From Pseudomonas sp. CBZ-4 (lineage in GTDB: Bacteria; Pseudomonadota; Gammaproteobacteria; Pseudomonadales; Pseudomonadaceae): 64,000 nt of DNA. The position numbers were made by a program, and so were the translations under genes. Below the pieces are notes generated by a model. That model was not told where the DNA came from and searched no databases. It was given only the letters and a program-made list of their open reading frames with translations. The stretch spans positions 62,001-126,000 of the forward strand of contig NZ_ANNV01000150.1 of NCBI RefSeq assembly GCF_000346755.1. Reading direction: 5' to 3'. Positions 33,593 through 44,781 of the stretch are shown here, piece after piece. Every line of letters starts with the position of its first letter. The first letter of the stretch is position 1.

Positions 33593-34510
33593 ATGTCGAT
33601 CACCTGGCATATTCTCGGCGCCGGCAGCCTTGGCACCCTGTGGGCTACACGGTTGGCGCGGGCGGGCGTGCCGGTCAGGTTGATAGTGCGCGACAAAACG
33701 CGCCTGGCCAGCTATCAGGCCGGGCCAGGGCTGACGTTGGTGGAACACGGCATCCCACACACCTACCCAGTGATCGCTGAAACATCCGACAGCCCGGAGC
33801 CAATCCATCGCCTATTGGTCGCGTGCAAAGCCTACGACGCTCAAGGTGCCGTCGCACAGCTGCAACAGCGTTTAGCTGCGGACGCCGAATTGATCCTCCT
33901 GCAAAACGGTCTCGGCAGCCAGGATGCGGTGGCCGCCCAATTCCCCCTGGCCCGCTGCATTTTTGCCTCCAGCACCGAAGGCGCCTTCCGCGACGGCGAC
34001 TGGCGCGTGGTGTTCGCCGGCCACGGCTACACCTGGCTGGGTGACGTAGGCCATCCCACCCCGCCGCTGTGGCTGGAAGACCTGCACGCTGCCGCAATTC
34101 CTCACGACTGGAGTACCGACATCCTCACCCGCCTGTGGCGCAAGCTCGCACTCAACTGTGCGATCAATCCGCTGACGGTGCTTTACCAATGCCGCAACGG
34201 CGGCTTGCAGGCCCACGCGTGCGAAGTCGCGACGCTCTGCGCGGAACTGAGCGAGCTGCTCGAATGCTGCGGCCAACCCGCCGCCGCCCAGGACCTGCAC
34301 AGCGAAGTGACGCGGGTGATCGAAGCGACCGCGGCCAATTACTCCTCGATGTATCAGGACGTGGCCAATGCCCGGCGCACCGAAATCAGCTATCTATTGG
34401 GCTATGCTTGCCAGGCGGCGGCCCGTCACCAATTGAACCTGCCCCATCTGCAACAGTTGCAAGTGCGCCTGGTCGAGCAGTTACGCGTACGCGGATTGCC
34501 CCAAGACTGA
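33593..34510 (+). CDS. panE: 2-dehydropantoate 2-reductase
   Basis: A 305-residue NADPH-dependent reductase that makes pantoate for pantothenate and CoA synthesis. N-terminal dinucleotide loop 'ILGAGSLGTLWATRLARAG'; catalytic Lys region 'WRKLALNCAINPLTVLY'. The ATG at 33593 (MSITWHILGAG) fits; an in-frame ATG 29 codons earlier is rejected. Followed by the sensor kinase 46 bases on. Confidence 0.92.
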   Translation: MSITWHILGAGSLGTLWATRLARAGVPVRLIVRDKTRLASYQAGPGLTLVEHGIPHTYPVIAETSDSPEPIHRLLVACKAYDAQGAVAQLQQRLAADAELILLQNGLGSQDAVAAQFPLARCIFASSTEGAFRDGDWRVVFAGHGYTWLGDVGHPTPPLWLEDLHAAAIPHDWSTDILTRLWRKLALNCAINPLTVLYQCRNGGLQAHACEVATLCAELSELLECCGQPAAAQDLHSEVTRVIEATAANYSSMYQDVANARRTEISYLLGYACQAAARHQLNLPHLQQLQVRLVEQLRVRGLPQD

Positions 34511-34556
34511 GCCACGCGCTACCCTGCCCGCCTGTCTATCACCTGGGAAAACCCTG

Positions 34557-36593
34557 ATGCCGCTGCGCCAGCGTCTTGAAAATCTACCGGTCGGGCAGAA
34601 ACTGCTGGCCGCCCTGCTGGTGCTGCTGACCACCGTATTGCTGGTGGCCAACCTCACTTTTATCAGCGCCGCCTACTGGATCTCCCAGGAAAGCATGGCG
34701 CCCCAGGCGCTCCAGGCCATTGGCCGGCTGGTGTCCAACCCGGCCCTGGCGGCCGAAGCCCTTGAGTCACCGGCCAAAGCCGACGCCTTGCTCAATGAGC
34801 TGACCAGCTACTCGCCCCTGCGCGCCGCAGCCTTGTATGACGGTGAAGGCAACCGCCTGGCGCAGATGCAACACGGCGACCGTCTGCACCTGCCGGACCA
34901 CTACCGGCACATCGAAGCCTGGCGCGTCACCGAGTTTCGCAGCAACCAAATCATCACCCTGCCCCGTCCGGGCCAGCCGTCCGGGCACTTGCTGCTGGTG
35001 GCCAGCAGTGAACTGCCGGTGGCGTTCTATACCGGCACCTTGACCGCCAGCCTGGGCATCCTGATTTTCAGCGTGCTGCTGTGGCTGATCATCGCCCGGC
35101 AGATCAAGCGCCTGATCACCCGGCCGATCCACGAATTGGAAGAACTGTCGCGCCAGGTCACCCGCGAAGAGAACTACGCCCTGCGCGCCGGCCGTGGCAA
35201 CCACGATGAAATCGGCAGCCTGGCCGAAGCCTTCAACACCATGCTGTCACGCATCGAAGCCCGCGAGCAGCAGCTCAAGCGCGCCCGGGACGATTCCCAA
35301 GAAGCTTACGCCCAAGCCCAGGGCCTGGCCGAAGAAACCCGCCACACGAACCGCAAACTGGAACTCGAAGTCCAGGTGCGCAGCAAGATCGAGAAAAAGC
35401 TGACGGGCTTCCAGAACTACCTCAACAGCATCATCGACTCGATGCCGTCCGCCCTGATCGCCCTGGACGAGCAACTCTACGTCACCCAGTGGAACCAGGA
35501 GGCCAGCGCCCTCTCCGGCACGCGCCTGGATGAGGCGCTGAACCAGCCGATCTTCCTCGCCTTCCAGCCCCTCAAACCGTACCTGCCACAGATCAAGGCC
35601 ACCGTTGAACAGCACACCGTGGAGCGTATCGAGCGTGTCACCTGGATCAAGGACGACGAACCCAAGCATTACGCCCTGACCTTCTACCCGCTGATGGGCG
35701 GCGCCGGGCGCGGCGTGGTGATCCGTATCGACGACATCACCCAGCGCCTGTCCCTGGAAGAGATGATGGTGCAGTCGGAAAAAATGCTCTCCGTCGGCGG
35801 ACTGGCCGCTGGCATGGCCCACGAGATCAACAACCCATTGGGGGCGATCCTGCATAACGTGCAGAACATCCGCCGCCGCCTCTCGCCCGACCTGCCGAAG
35901 AACCTCGAACACGCCGAGCAGGCAGGTGTGGAACTGGAGGTCGTGAACCGTTACCTGCGCAGCCGCGAAGTGCCGCAACTGCTCGACGGCATCCAGCAGG
36001 CCGGTGCGCGGGCGGCGAAAATCGTTACGCACATGCTCAGTTTCAGCCGCCGCAGCAATCGGCAGATGGCGCCGTGCGACCTGCCCGCGCTGATCGATCA
36101 GGCCGTGGAAATCGCCGGCAATGATTTCGACCTGACCATCGGCTTCGACTTCAAGGGCCAAGCCATCGTCCGCCAGTTCGACCCGCAACTGGGCCCCGTG
36201 CCCGGCACCGCCAACGAGCTTGAACAAGTGTTGCTCAACCTGCTGAAAAACGCCGCCCAGGCCATCCACCTGCGTGAAGACGACCGCGAGCCGGGGCGCA
36301 TCATCCTGCGCACGCGCCTCAACCCGCCGTGGGCGGAAATCCAGGTGGAAGACAACGGCATCGGCATGAGTGAAAACGTGCGCAAACGCACCTTCGAGCC
36401 GTTCTTCACCACCAAGGAAATCGGCCAGGGCACCGGGCTTGGCCTATCGGTGTCGTATTTCATCATCACCAACAACCACAAGGGCCAGATGGAAGTGCAC
36501 TCCACCCTCGGCCAAGGCACCTGCTTCACCTTGCGCCTGCCCTTGGCCGGCAGCCAACTGCCACCTTACGAACTGACTCAACTGGAGCAATGA
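34557..36593 (+). CDS. Membrane sensor histidine kinase with HAMP and PAS domains
   Basis: A 678-residue kinase. Two membrane segments (about 16-40 and 160-185) flank a periplasmic sensor part; then HAMP (about 185-245), a coiled coil, a PAS domain (about 290-400), the phospho-acceptor His422 in 'MAHEINNPLG' and a C-terminal ATPase with N box 'NLLKNAAQA', G1 'DNGIGM' and G2 'GQGTGLGL'. No response regulator is adjacent, so it is an orphan. In P. aeruginosa a kinase at this position between panE and the adenosyltransferase gene influences swarming, from memory. Confidence 0.92.
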   Translation: MPLRQRLENLPVGQKLLAALLVLLTTVLLVANLTFISAAYWISQESMAPQALQAIGRLVSNPALAAEALESPAKADALLNELTSYSPLRAAALYDGEGNRLAQMQHGDRLHLPDHYRHIEAWRVTEFRSNQIITLPRPGQPSGHLLLVASSELPVAFYTGTLTASLGILIFSVLLWLIIARQIKRLITRPIHELEELSRQVTREENYALRAGRGNHDEIGSLAEAFNTMLSRIEAREQQLKRARDDSQEAYAQAQGLAEETRHTNRKLELEVQVRSKIEKKLTGFQNYLNSIIDSMPSALIALDEQLYVTQWNQEASALSGTRLDEALNQPIFLAFQPLKPYLPQIKATVEQHTVERIERVTWIKDDEPKHYALTFYPLMGGAGRGVVIRIDDITQRLSLEEMMVQSEKMLSVGGLAAGMAHEINNPLGAILHNVQNIRRRLSPDLPKNLEHAEQAGVELEVVNRYLRSREVPQLLDGIQQAGARAAKIVTHMLSFSRRSNRQMAPCDLPALIDQAVEIAGNDFDLTIGFDFKGQAIVRQFDPQLGPVPGTANELEQVLLNLLKNAAQAIHLREDDREPGRIILRTRLNPPWAEIQVEDNGIGMSENVRKRTFEPFFTTKEIGQGTGLGLSVSYFIITNNHKGQMEVHSTLGQGTCFTLRLPLAGSQLPPYELTQLEQ

Positions 36594-36595
36594 CC

Positions 36596-37174
36596 ATGGG
36601 CTTTCGCCTGTCGAAGATCTACACCCGCACCGGTGACAAAGGCGAAACCGGCCTTGGCGACGGCCGCCGCGTACCCAAGGACCACCCTCGGGTCGAGGCG
36701 ATTGGCGAGGTGGACAGCCTGAACAGCCAGTTGGGGTTGTTGCTGGCCAACCTGGAAGAACAATGCGGCAAACATCCTGAATTGAAGGACGTGATCGAGG
36801 TGCTGACACCTTGCCAACATCGCCTGTTTGACCTCGGCGGCGAACTGGCAATGCCGGTGTACAAGGCCTTGAATGCAGCGGAAGTGGATCGGCTGGAAGC
36901 GGCAATTGACCGCTGGAACGAGGAAGTCGGGCCGCTGGAGAACTTCATCCTGCCCGGTGGCTCGGCGTTGATCGCCCAGGCCCATGTGTGCCGCAGCCTG
37001 GCGCGCACTGCGGAGCGACGCTGCCAGCAGTTGAATGCGATTGAGCCGTTGGAAGGCGTGGGGTTGGCGTATATCAATCGGTTGTCGGATTTGTTGTTTG
37101 TGGCGGCGCGGATTATTGCCAAGCGTCAGGGTGTTGCGGAGGTTTTGTGGCAGGCGGCGGCCAAGCCGCACTGA
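36596..37174 (+). CDS. Cob(I)alamin adenosyltransferase, PduO/MMAB type
   Basis: A 192-residue enzyme that transfers adenosyl from ATP to cob(I)alamin. The ATP-binding start 'KIYTRTGDKGETGLGDGRRV' and the cobalamin-site segment 'RSLARTAERRCQQL' are present. The ATG at 36596 has GGAG 8 bases upstream; an ATG at 36590 overlapping the kinase stop has only 2 bases of spacing. Co-transcribed with the kinase; downstream is a REPIN. Confidence 0.94.
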   Translation: MGFRLSKIYTRTGDKGETGLGDGRRVPKDHPRVEAIGEVDSLNSQLGLLLANLEEQCGKHPELKDVIEVLTPCQHRLFDLGGELAMPVYKALNAAEVDRLEAAIDRWNEEVGPLENFILPGGSALIAQAHVCRSLARTAERRCQQLNAIEPLEGVGLAYINRLSDLLFVAARIIAKRQGVAEVLWQAAAKPH

Positions 37175-37202
37175 TGATGTTGTAGTGTTTGATCCGGCCC
37201 TA

Positions 37203-37272
37203 TCGCGGGCAAGCCCGCTCCCACATTGGGTTTGTGAATACATTCAAAATGTGGGAGCTGGCTTGCCTGCGA
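37203..37272. repeat. REPIN (inverted REP pair)
   Basis: TCGCGGGCAAGCCCGCTCCC-type unit at 37203-37225 and a diverged inverted partner, GTGGGAGCTGGCTTGCCTGC, at 37251-37272, between convergent genes. Confidence 0.88.
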
Positions 37273-37291
37273 TGAGGCCGGCAAAGCCACC

Positions 37292-38236
37292 TCAAACCTC
37301 AGGCCAGAACGCCCGGATTCCCGCAACGCCTTGGGCTCCCGCCTCCCAAGCCTTCTCCCGCTCGGCCGGCCCAACCCCACCCAGCAGAAACACCGGTTTG
37401 CTGAACCCACTGATCAACTCTGCCGCCTGCTCCCAGCCCAAAGGCTGCGCATCAGGATGAGTTTGCGTCGGCTGCACCGGCGACAGCGTGACAAAATCCA
37501 CGTCCATCAATTCCGCCAGCGCCAGTTCTTCGGCATTGTGGCAAGACGCCGCCAGCCAGCGGTCCTTCGGCAATGGCCGACCTTTGCTCGCGTACTTGCG
37601 CAGTTGCGCCGAGGTCATGTGCCAGCCGGCCGCAGGAAAATCCCCCAGCCATTCAAATGGCCCCTTGAGCATCAACTGCGCCTTGCCCGCACACAGCCCA
37701 ACCGCGTCCACTGCCAGGTCACGGTATTTCGGGTCGTAACCGTTAGGCGCACGCAGTTGAACCAGCTTGATCCCGCCAGCAATGGCTTTCTGGATGCCGC
37801 GCAACAACGTCGGGGTTTCCAGCTCGCCTGGGGTGATCAGGTATTCGGCCGGCAAACGCGCCGCCGCCACAATCGGCGCATTGGCCGCCGGGAATTCGTA
37901 GTTGGGCAAGTCCCGCGCGGCGACCCATTCCAGCGGCTGCCCTTCGGCACCGTGTGGCTCGCCGGTAAACGCCGACACTTCCCAGACATCCAGCAACACC
38001 TGTTTGTCCGGGTAGTCATGCTGCACCTTGATCAACGGCCGCGCCGTGGTGACCTGGATACCCAACTCTTCCTGCAACTCGCGGGACAGCGCGGTGGCGA
38101 CCGATTCACCGGCCTCCACCTTGCCACCGGGAAACTCCCAGAGGCCGCCCTGATGCTGGGTATCGGCGCGGCGCGCCAGCAGAATCCTGCCGTCGACACC
38201 ACGGATCACCGCTGCTGCTACATGCACTCGTTTCAC
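37292..38236 (-). CDS. Nudix hydrolase fused to ThiE/TenI-like domain
   Basis: A 314-residue fusion. Residues 1-135 are a MutT-type Nudix domain with the box 'GGKVEAGESVATALSRELQEELGI', likely acting on 8-oxo-dGTP. Residues about 140-314 are a thiamine-phosphate-synthase-like barrel ('LVQLRAPNGYDP', 'DFVTLSPVQPTQTHPDA', 'PVFLLGGVGP'). This fusion is common in Pseudomonas; the role of the second domain is unproven. The GTG at 38236 has AAGAGGA 9 bases upstream; longer starts run into argJ. Confidence 0.93.
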   Translation of the reverse strand: MKRVHVAAAVIRGVDGRILLARRADTQHQGGLWEFPGGKVEAGESVATALSRELQEELGIQVTTARPLIKVQHDYPDKQVLLDVWEVSAFTGEPHGAEGQPLEWVAARDLPNYEFPAANAPIVAAARLPAEYLITPGELETPTLLRGIQKAIAGGIKLVQLRAPNGYDPKYRDLAVDAVGLCAGKAQLMLKGPFEWLGDFPAAGWHMTSAQLRKYASKGRPLPKDRWLAASCHNAEELALAELMDVDFVTLSPVQPTQTHPDAQPLGWEQAAELISGFSKPVFLLGGVGPAEREKAWEAGAQGVAGIRAFWPEV

Positions 38237-38256
38237 CGCGCTTATCCTCTTGGCAA

Positions 38257-39474
38257 TCAGGTACGGTATTCCGCGTTGATCTTCACGTACTCGTGGGACA
38301 GGTCGGTGGTCCAGATGGTTTCGCTGCAATCGCCGCGACCCAACTCGATGCGGATGGTGATTTCTTCCTGCTGCATCACCGCCGAGCCCTGGGCTTCGGT
38401 GTAGGTTTCAGCACGGGCGCCACGGCTGGCGATGCACACGTCACCGAGGAACACGTCGATCTTGCTCACGTCCAGATCTGGCACGCCGGCACGGCCAACG
38501 GCGGCGAGGATGCGGCCCCAGTTCGGGTCGGAAGCAAACAGCGCGGTCTTGATCAGCGGCGAGTGGGCCACGGTGTAGCCCACGTCCAGGCATTCCTGGT
38601 GATTGCCGCCGCCGTTGACTGCAACGGTGACAAATTTGGTCGCGCCTTCGCCGTCGCGCACGATGGCCTGGGCCACTTCCATGCACACTTCGAACACAGC
38701 CTGCTTCAACGCGGCGAACAGCGGGCCGCTTGCCTCGGTGATTTGCGGCAGGTTGGCCTGGCCGGTGGCGATCAGCATGCAGCAGTCGTTGGTCGAGGTG
38801 TCGCCATCGATGGTGATGCGGTTGAACGACTTGTTCGCGCCGTCGAGGATCAGGCTGTGCAGCACCTCGCGGGAAACCTTGGCGTCGGTGGCGATGTAGC
38901 CGAGCATGGTGGCCATGTTCGGGCGGATCATGCCCGCGCCCTTGCTGATGCCGGTCACGGTAACGGTCACGCCATCGTGCACGAACTGGCGGCTCGCGCC
39001 TTTGGGCAGGGTGTCGGTGGTCATGATGCCGGTGGCAGCGGCGGCCCAGTTGTCTACCGACAGGTCATCCAGCGCGGCTTGCAGGGCGCCTTCGATCTTT
39101 TCGACGGGCAGCGGCTCGCCAATCACACCGGTGGAATACGGCAGCACTTGGCTGGCATCGACGCCGGTCAACTCGGCCAGCTTGGCGCAGGTACGCGCAG
39201 CCGCCACAAGGCCTGGTTCGCCGGTGCCCGCGTTGGCATTGCCGGTGTTGGTCAGCAGGTAGCGGATCGTGCCCGCCACGCGTTGCTTGGCCAGGATCAC
39301 CGGCGCTGCGCAGAACGCGTTGAGGGTGAACACACCCGCGACCGTCGAACCTTCGGCACAGCGCATCACCACCACATCTTTACGCCCCGGACGCTTGATG
39401 CCGGCCGAAGCGATACCGAGTTCAAAACCGGCAACCGGGTGCAAAGTGGGCAAAGGACCAAGACCAACAGCCAT
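38257..39474 (-). CDS. argJ: Ornithine acetyltransferase/N-acetylglutamate synthase
   Basis: A 405-residue enzyme of the cyclic arginine pathway that recycles the acetyl group from acetylornithine to glutamate. The autocleavage site lies in 'MATMLGYIATDA', where Thr becomes the N-terminal nucleophile of the beta chain; the oxyanion region 'NTGNANAGTG' is intact. Followed by the Nudix-ThiE gene after 20 bases. Confidence 0.97.
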   Translation of the reverse strand: MAVGLGPLPTLHPVAGFELGIASAGIKRPGRKDVVVMRCAEGSTVAGVFTLNAFCAAPVILAKQRVAGTIRYLLTNTGNANAGTGEPGLVAAARTCAKLAELTGVDASQVLPYSTGVIGEPLPVEKIEGALQAALDDLSVDNWAAAATGIMTTDTLPKGASRQFVHDGVTVTVTGISKGAGMIRPNMATMLGYIATDAKVSREVLHSLILDGANKSFNRITIDGDTSTNDCCMLIATGQANLPQITEASGPLFAALKQAVFEVCMEVAQAIVRDGEGATKFVTVAVNGGGNHQECLDVGYTVAHSPLIKTALFASDPNWGRILAAVGRAGVPDLDVSKIDVFLGDVCIASRGARAETYTEAQGSAVMQQEEITIRIELGRGDCSETIWTTDLSHEYVKINAEYRT

Positions 39475-39598
39475 GAATGCGCTCCTTAAAAATCAGATGA
39501 TGTGTGTGCCGTCGTAAGCGACGGTGAAATTAATGGCAAAACGCCGCGACGGCAAAGGCCGGTCGCGGCGCGGGGTGTTGCAGCGTCAGGGCGAAATC

Positions 39599-42334
<2,736 letters not shown>

Positions 42335-42639
42335 ATCGGCAGGTTCTTCCACACATAGGGATGGAGGGCGCACCGTGAGTGGCCCGAGCAGCCCTCACGG
42401 CCGCATGCGAACGCGCATTCTACCCGGATTCGTGGGTGAGGAAAGTGGCGTTGTTCCCCGATGCTGGCATGGTGCTGTGAGAGGGCTTGTTTAAAATAAG
42501 GGCTTTTGCTGGAACTTCAACCCATGGAGCACAGAAGTTACCTATTGATTTCGCAGGTTTTGCCCGGCCGATGCGTTGCGTGGGGGCATTCAGGCGCTTT
42601 CTGCTAAGATGGCCGCTCTGTTACTTAAGGTGTCCAATA
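42335..42639. other. Divergent intergenic region, secA and DUF721 gene
   Basis: About 305 bases. It holds the secA and DUF721 promoters. A GC-rich segment near secA contains short inverted repeats (for example GTGAGTGGCCCGAGCAGCCCTCAC), which could affect secA leader structure. No gene seen. Confidence 0.45.
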
Positions 42640-43095
42640 ATGGCATTTCGCCCCCTAATAGCCCGCGCTCCCGGCGCGTTGCTTCGCGAAGCCAAGCCGT
42701 TGAAAGCCATCTTTGGCCATGCGCAACGCCTGGGCCATCTGCAACGCCTGCTCGAAACCCAGCTGCAACCCGCTGCACGTGAACATTGTCACGTGGCGTC
42801 CTGGCGCGAAGGTAACCTGCTGCTAATTGTCACAGACGGCCATTGGGCGACCCGCTTGCGCTACCAGCAAAAACGCCTGCAACGGCAATTGATGGCCTTT
42901 GATGAGTTCGCCAGCCTGATGCGCATCCAGTTCAAGGTCCAACCACCCACCGTCCAGCAAGGCGCGGTGGGGCATACCATGGACTTGTCGGAAAACGCGG
43001 CCGAAACCATTCAGGCAACGGCCGACGGCATCAGCGACCCAGGCCTGCGCGCCGCACTGGAACGGCTCGCCGCCCACGCCAAGCCGAAGGCCTGA
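42640..43095 (+). CDS. DUF721 (DciA-like) protein
   Basis: A 151-residue protein with N-terminal DUF721 domain ('ALLREAKPLKAIFGHAQRLGHLQRLL...L', 'WREGNLLLIVTDGHWATRLRYQ'). DUF721 includes DciA, the ancestral replicative-helicase operator that stands in for DnaC. Pseudomonads lack DnaC, so a helicase-loading role is plausible. ATG at 42640 with AAGGTG 7 bases upstream; an earlier ATG adds a non-conserved tail. Convergent with the HerA-like gene (4-base gap). Confidence 0.85.
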   Translation: MAFRPLIARAPGALLREAKPLKAIFGHAQRLGHLQRLLETQLQPAAREHCHVASWREGNLLLIVTDGHWATRLRYQQKRLQRQLMAFDEFASLMRIQFKVQPPTVQQGAVGHTMDLSENAAETIQATADGISDPGLRAALERLAAHAKPKA

Positions 43096-43099
43096 ACCA

Positions 43100-44578
43100 C
43101 TACTTGCGCTTGCTGCCGCCAAGCAACGACCCCAACAACCCGCGCACCAACTGCCGGCCCATCTGATTGGCGGCCTGTTGCATCGCGGACTTCAGCGCCT
43201 TGCCTGCCGTGGTGCCCAGGAATGCGCCGGCCTTGTCGGTAAAGCTCGGTTCCTCAGCGGCCGGCTTGGCTTCTTCGGTCGGCCCCAACTCCTTACGCGC
43301 CATCAGCACTTCATAGGCCGATTCACGATCGACCGGCTTGTCATAGCGCCCTGCAAGCGGCGAACTGGCGATCAGCGCCGCGCGCTCAGCCTCGCTCAGC
43401 GGCCCGATCCGCGATTGCGGCGGCGCAACCAATACGCGCTGGACCACTTCCGGCGTGCCTTTTTCCTGCAACGTCCCCACCAATGCCTCACCCGTGCCCA
43501 ATTCGGTCAGCACCGCCAAGGCGTCAAACGTCGGGTTAGGACGGAAACCGTCCGCCACCGCCCGCAGGGACTTCTGCTCCTTGGTGGTGAACGCCCGCAG
43601 GCCATGCTGGATACGCAGGCCGAGTTGCGCCAGCACCGTGTCCGGCAGGTCCCCAGGGGATTGCGTGACGAAATACACGCCAACGCCTTTGGAACGGATC
43701 AGCCGCACCACCTGCTCCAGGCGCTCTTGCAGGGCCTTGGGCGTATCGGCAAACAGCAGATGCGCCTCATCGAAAAACAGCGCCAGCAGCGGTTTGTCCG
43801 CGTCGCCGCGCTCCGGCAATTGCTCGAACAGTTCCGCCAACAGCCATAACAGGAAGGTCGCATAGACCTTCGGCGACTCATGCACCAGGCGACTGGCATC
43901 CAGCAGATGGATGCGCCCCCGGCCGTCGCTGGCCGGCTGCAGAATATCTTCGAGTTGCAGGGCCGGCTCGCCAAACAAGGCTTCGGCGCCCTGCTGTTCC
44001 AGCACCGCCAGGCGGCGCAGCAGTGCCTGGCTGGAGCCGGTGGTCATCAGCGCCGCATCGTCGCCCAGCAGTTCCGGGTGGTAACGCAGGTGGTTGAGCA
44101 GTGCCTTGAGGTCCTTCAAATCCAGCAGCAACAGGCCTTCGCGGTCGGCCACCTTGAAGGTCGCGTAGAGCGCCGACTGCTGGCTGTCGGTGAGTTCCAG
44201 CAAGGCGCCGAGCAGCAAAGGGCCCATCTCGCTGATAGTGGTACGCAACGGATGACCGGACTGCCCGTGGATATCCCACAACGTGACCGGGTATGCCTTG
44301 GCCGTGTAGTTGAGGAAAGGCATGCCGGCAATCCGCTCGGCCACCTTGCCCTGTGGGTTGGCGGCGGCGCCCAGGCCACAGAGGTCGCCCTTGATGTCGG
44401 CGGCAAATACCGCCACACCGGCATCGCTGAACGCTTCGGCCAGGCGCTGCAAGGTTACGGTCTTGCCCGTGCCGGTGGCGCCGGCGATGAGCCCATGACG
44501 GTTGGCCAGGCGCATGGCCTGGGCGATGGGCTGGCCTTCAAGGTCGGCGCCGATCAGGAGTTGCGTGAAGTCGGACAT
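43100..44578 (-). CDS. HerA-like ATPase (DUF853/YjgR type)
   Basis: A 492-residue P-loop ATPase with Walker A 'GATGTGKTVTL' and Walker B-type 'LLALFFDEAHLLF', Arg-rich 'FVTQSPGDLP' (sensor), and a C-terminal region with basic tail. DUF853 proteins resemble HerA/VirB4 helicases. Function unknown; membrane or DNA pumping is plausible. Convergent to the DUF721 gene. Confidence 0.85.
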   Translation of the reverse strand: MSDFTQLLIGADLEGQPIAQAMRLANRHGLIAGATGTGKTVTLQRLAEAFSDAGVAVFAADIKGDLCGLGAAANPQGKVAERIAGMPFLNYTAKAYPVTLWDIHGQSGHPLRTTISEMGPLLLGALLELTDSQQSALYATFKVADREGLLLLDLKDLKALLNHLRYHPELLGDDAALMTTGSSQALLRRLAVLEQQGAEALFGEPALQLEDILQPASDGRGRIHLLDASRLVHESPKVYATFLLWLLAELFEQLPERGDADKPLLALFFDEAHLLFADTPKALQERLEQVVRLIRSKGVGVYFVTQSPGDLPDTVLAQLGLRIQHGLRAFTTKEQKSLRAVADGFRPNPTFDALAVLTELGTGEALVGTLQEKGTPEVVQRVLVAPPQSRIGPLSEAERAALIASSPLAGRYDKPVDRESAYEVLMARKELGPTEEAKPAAEEPSFTDKAGAFLGTTAGKALKSAMQQAANQMGRQLVRGLLGSLLGGSKRK

Positions 44579-44781
44579 TTTCTCACCCGTGGTTAAGCTT
44601 TAGTGCTGCAAGGTCGATATAGACAGATGTGAGACCCACAAAGTCTAAAAATAGGTCAGATCGTTCCCACAGGAGCCAGCGGAACTGTCACAAGCAATAA
44701 CACACCTTTTTTGACGCTGCCATTCTGCGCCCCCATAAGGGCGCGCATCGGATATCAAGACCTTAGCGGACCCTACAAGCC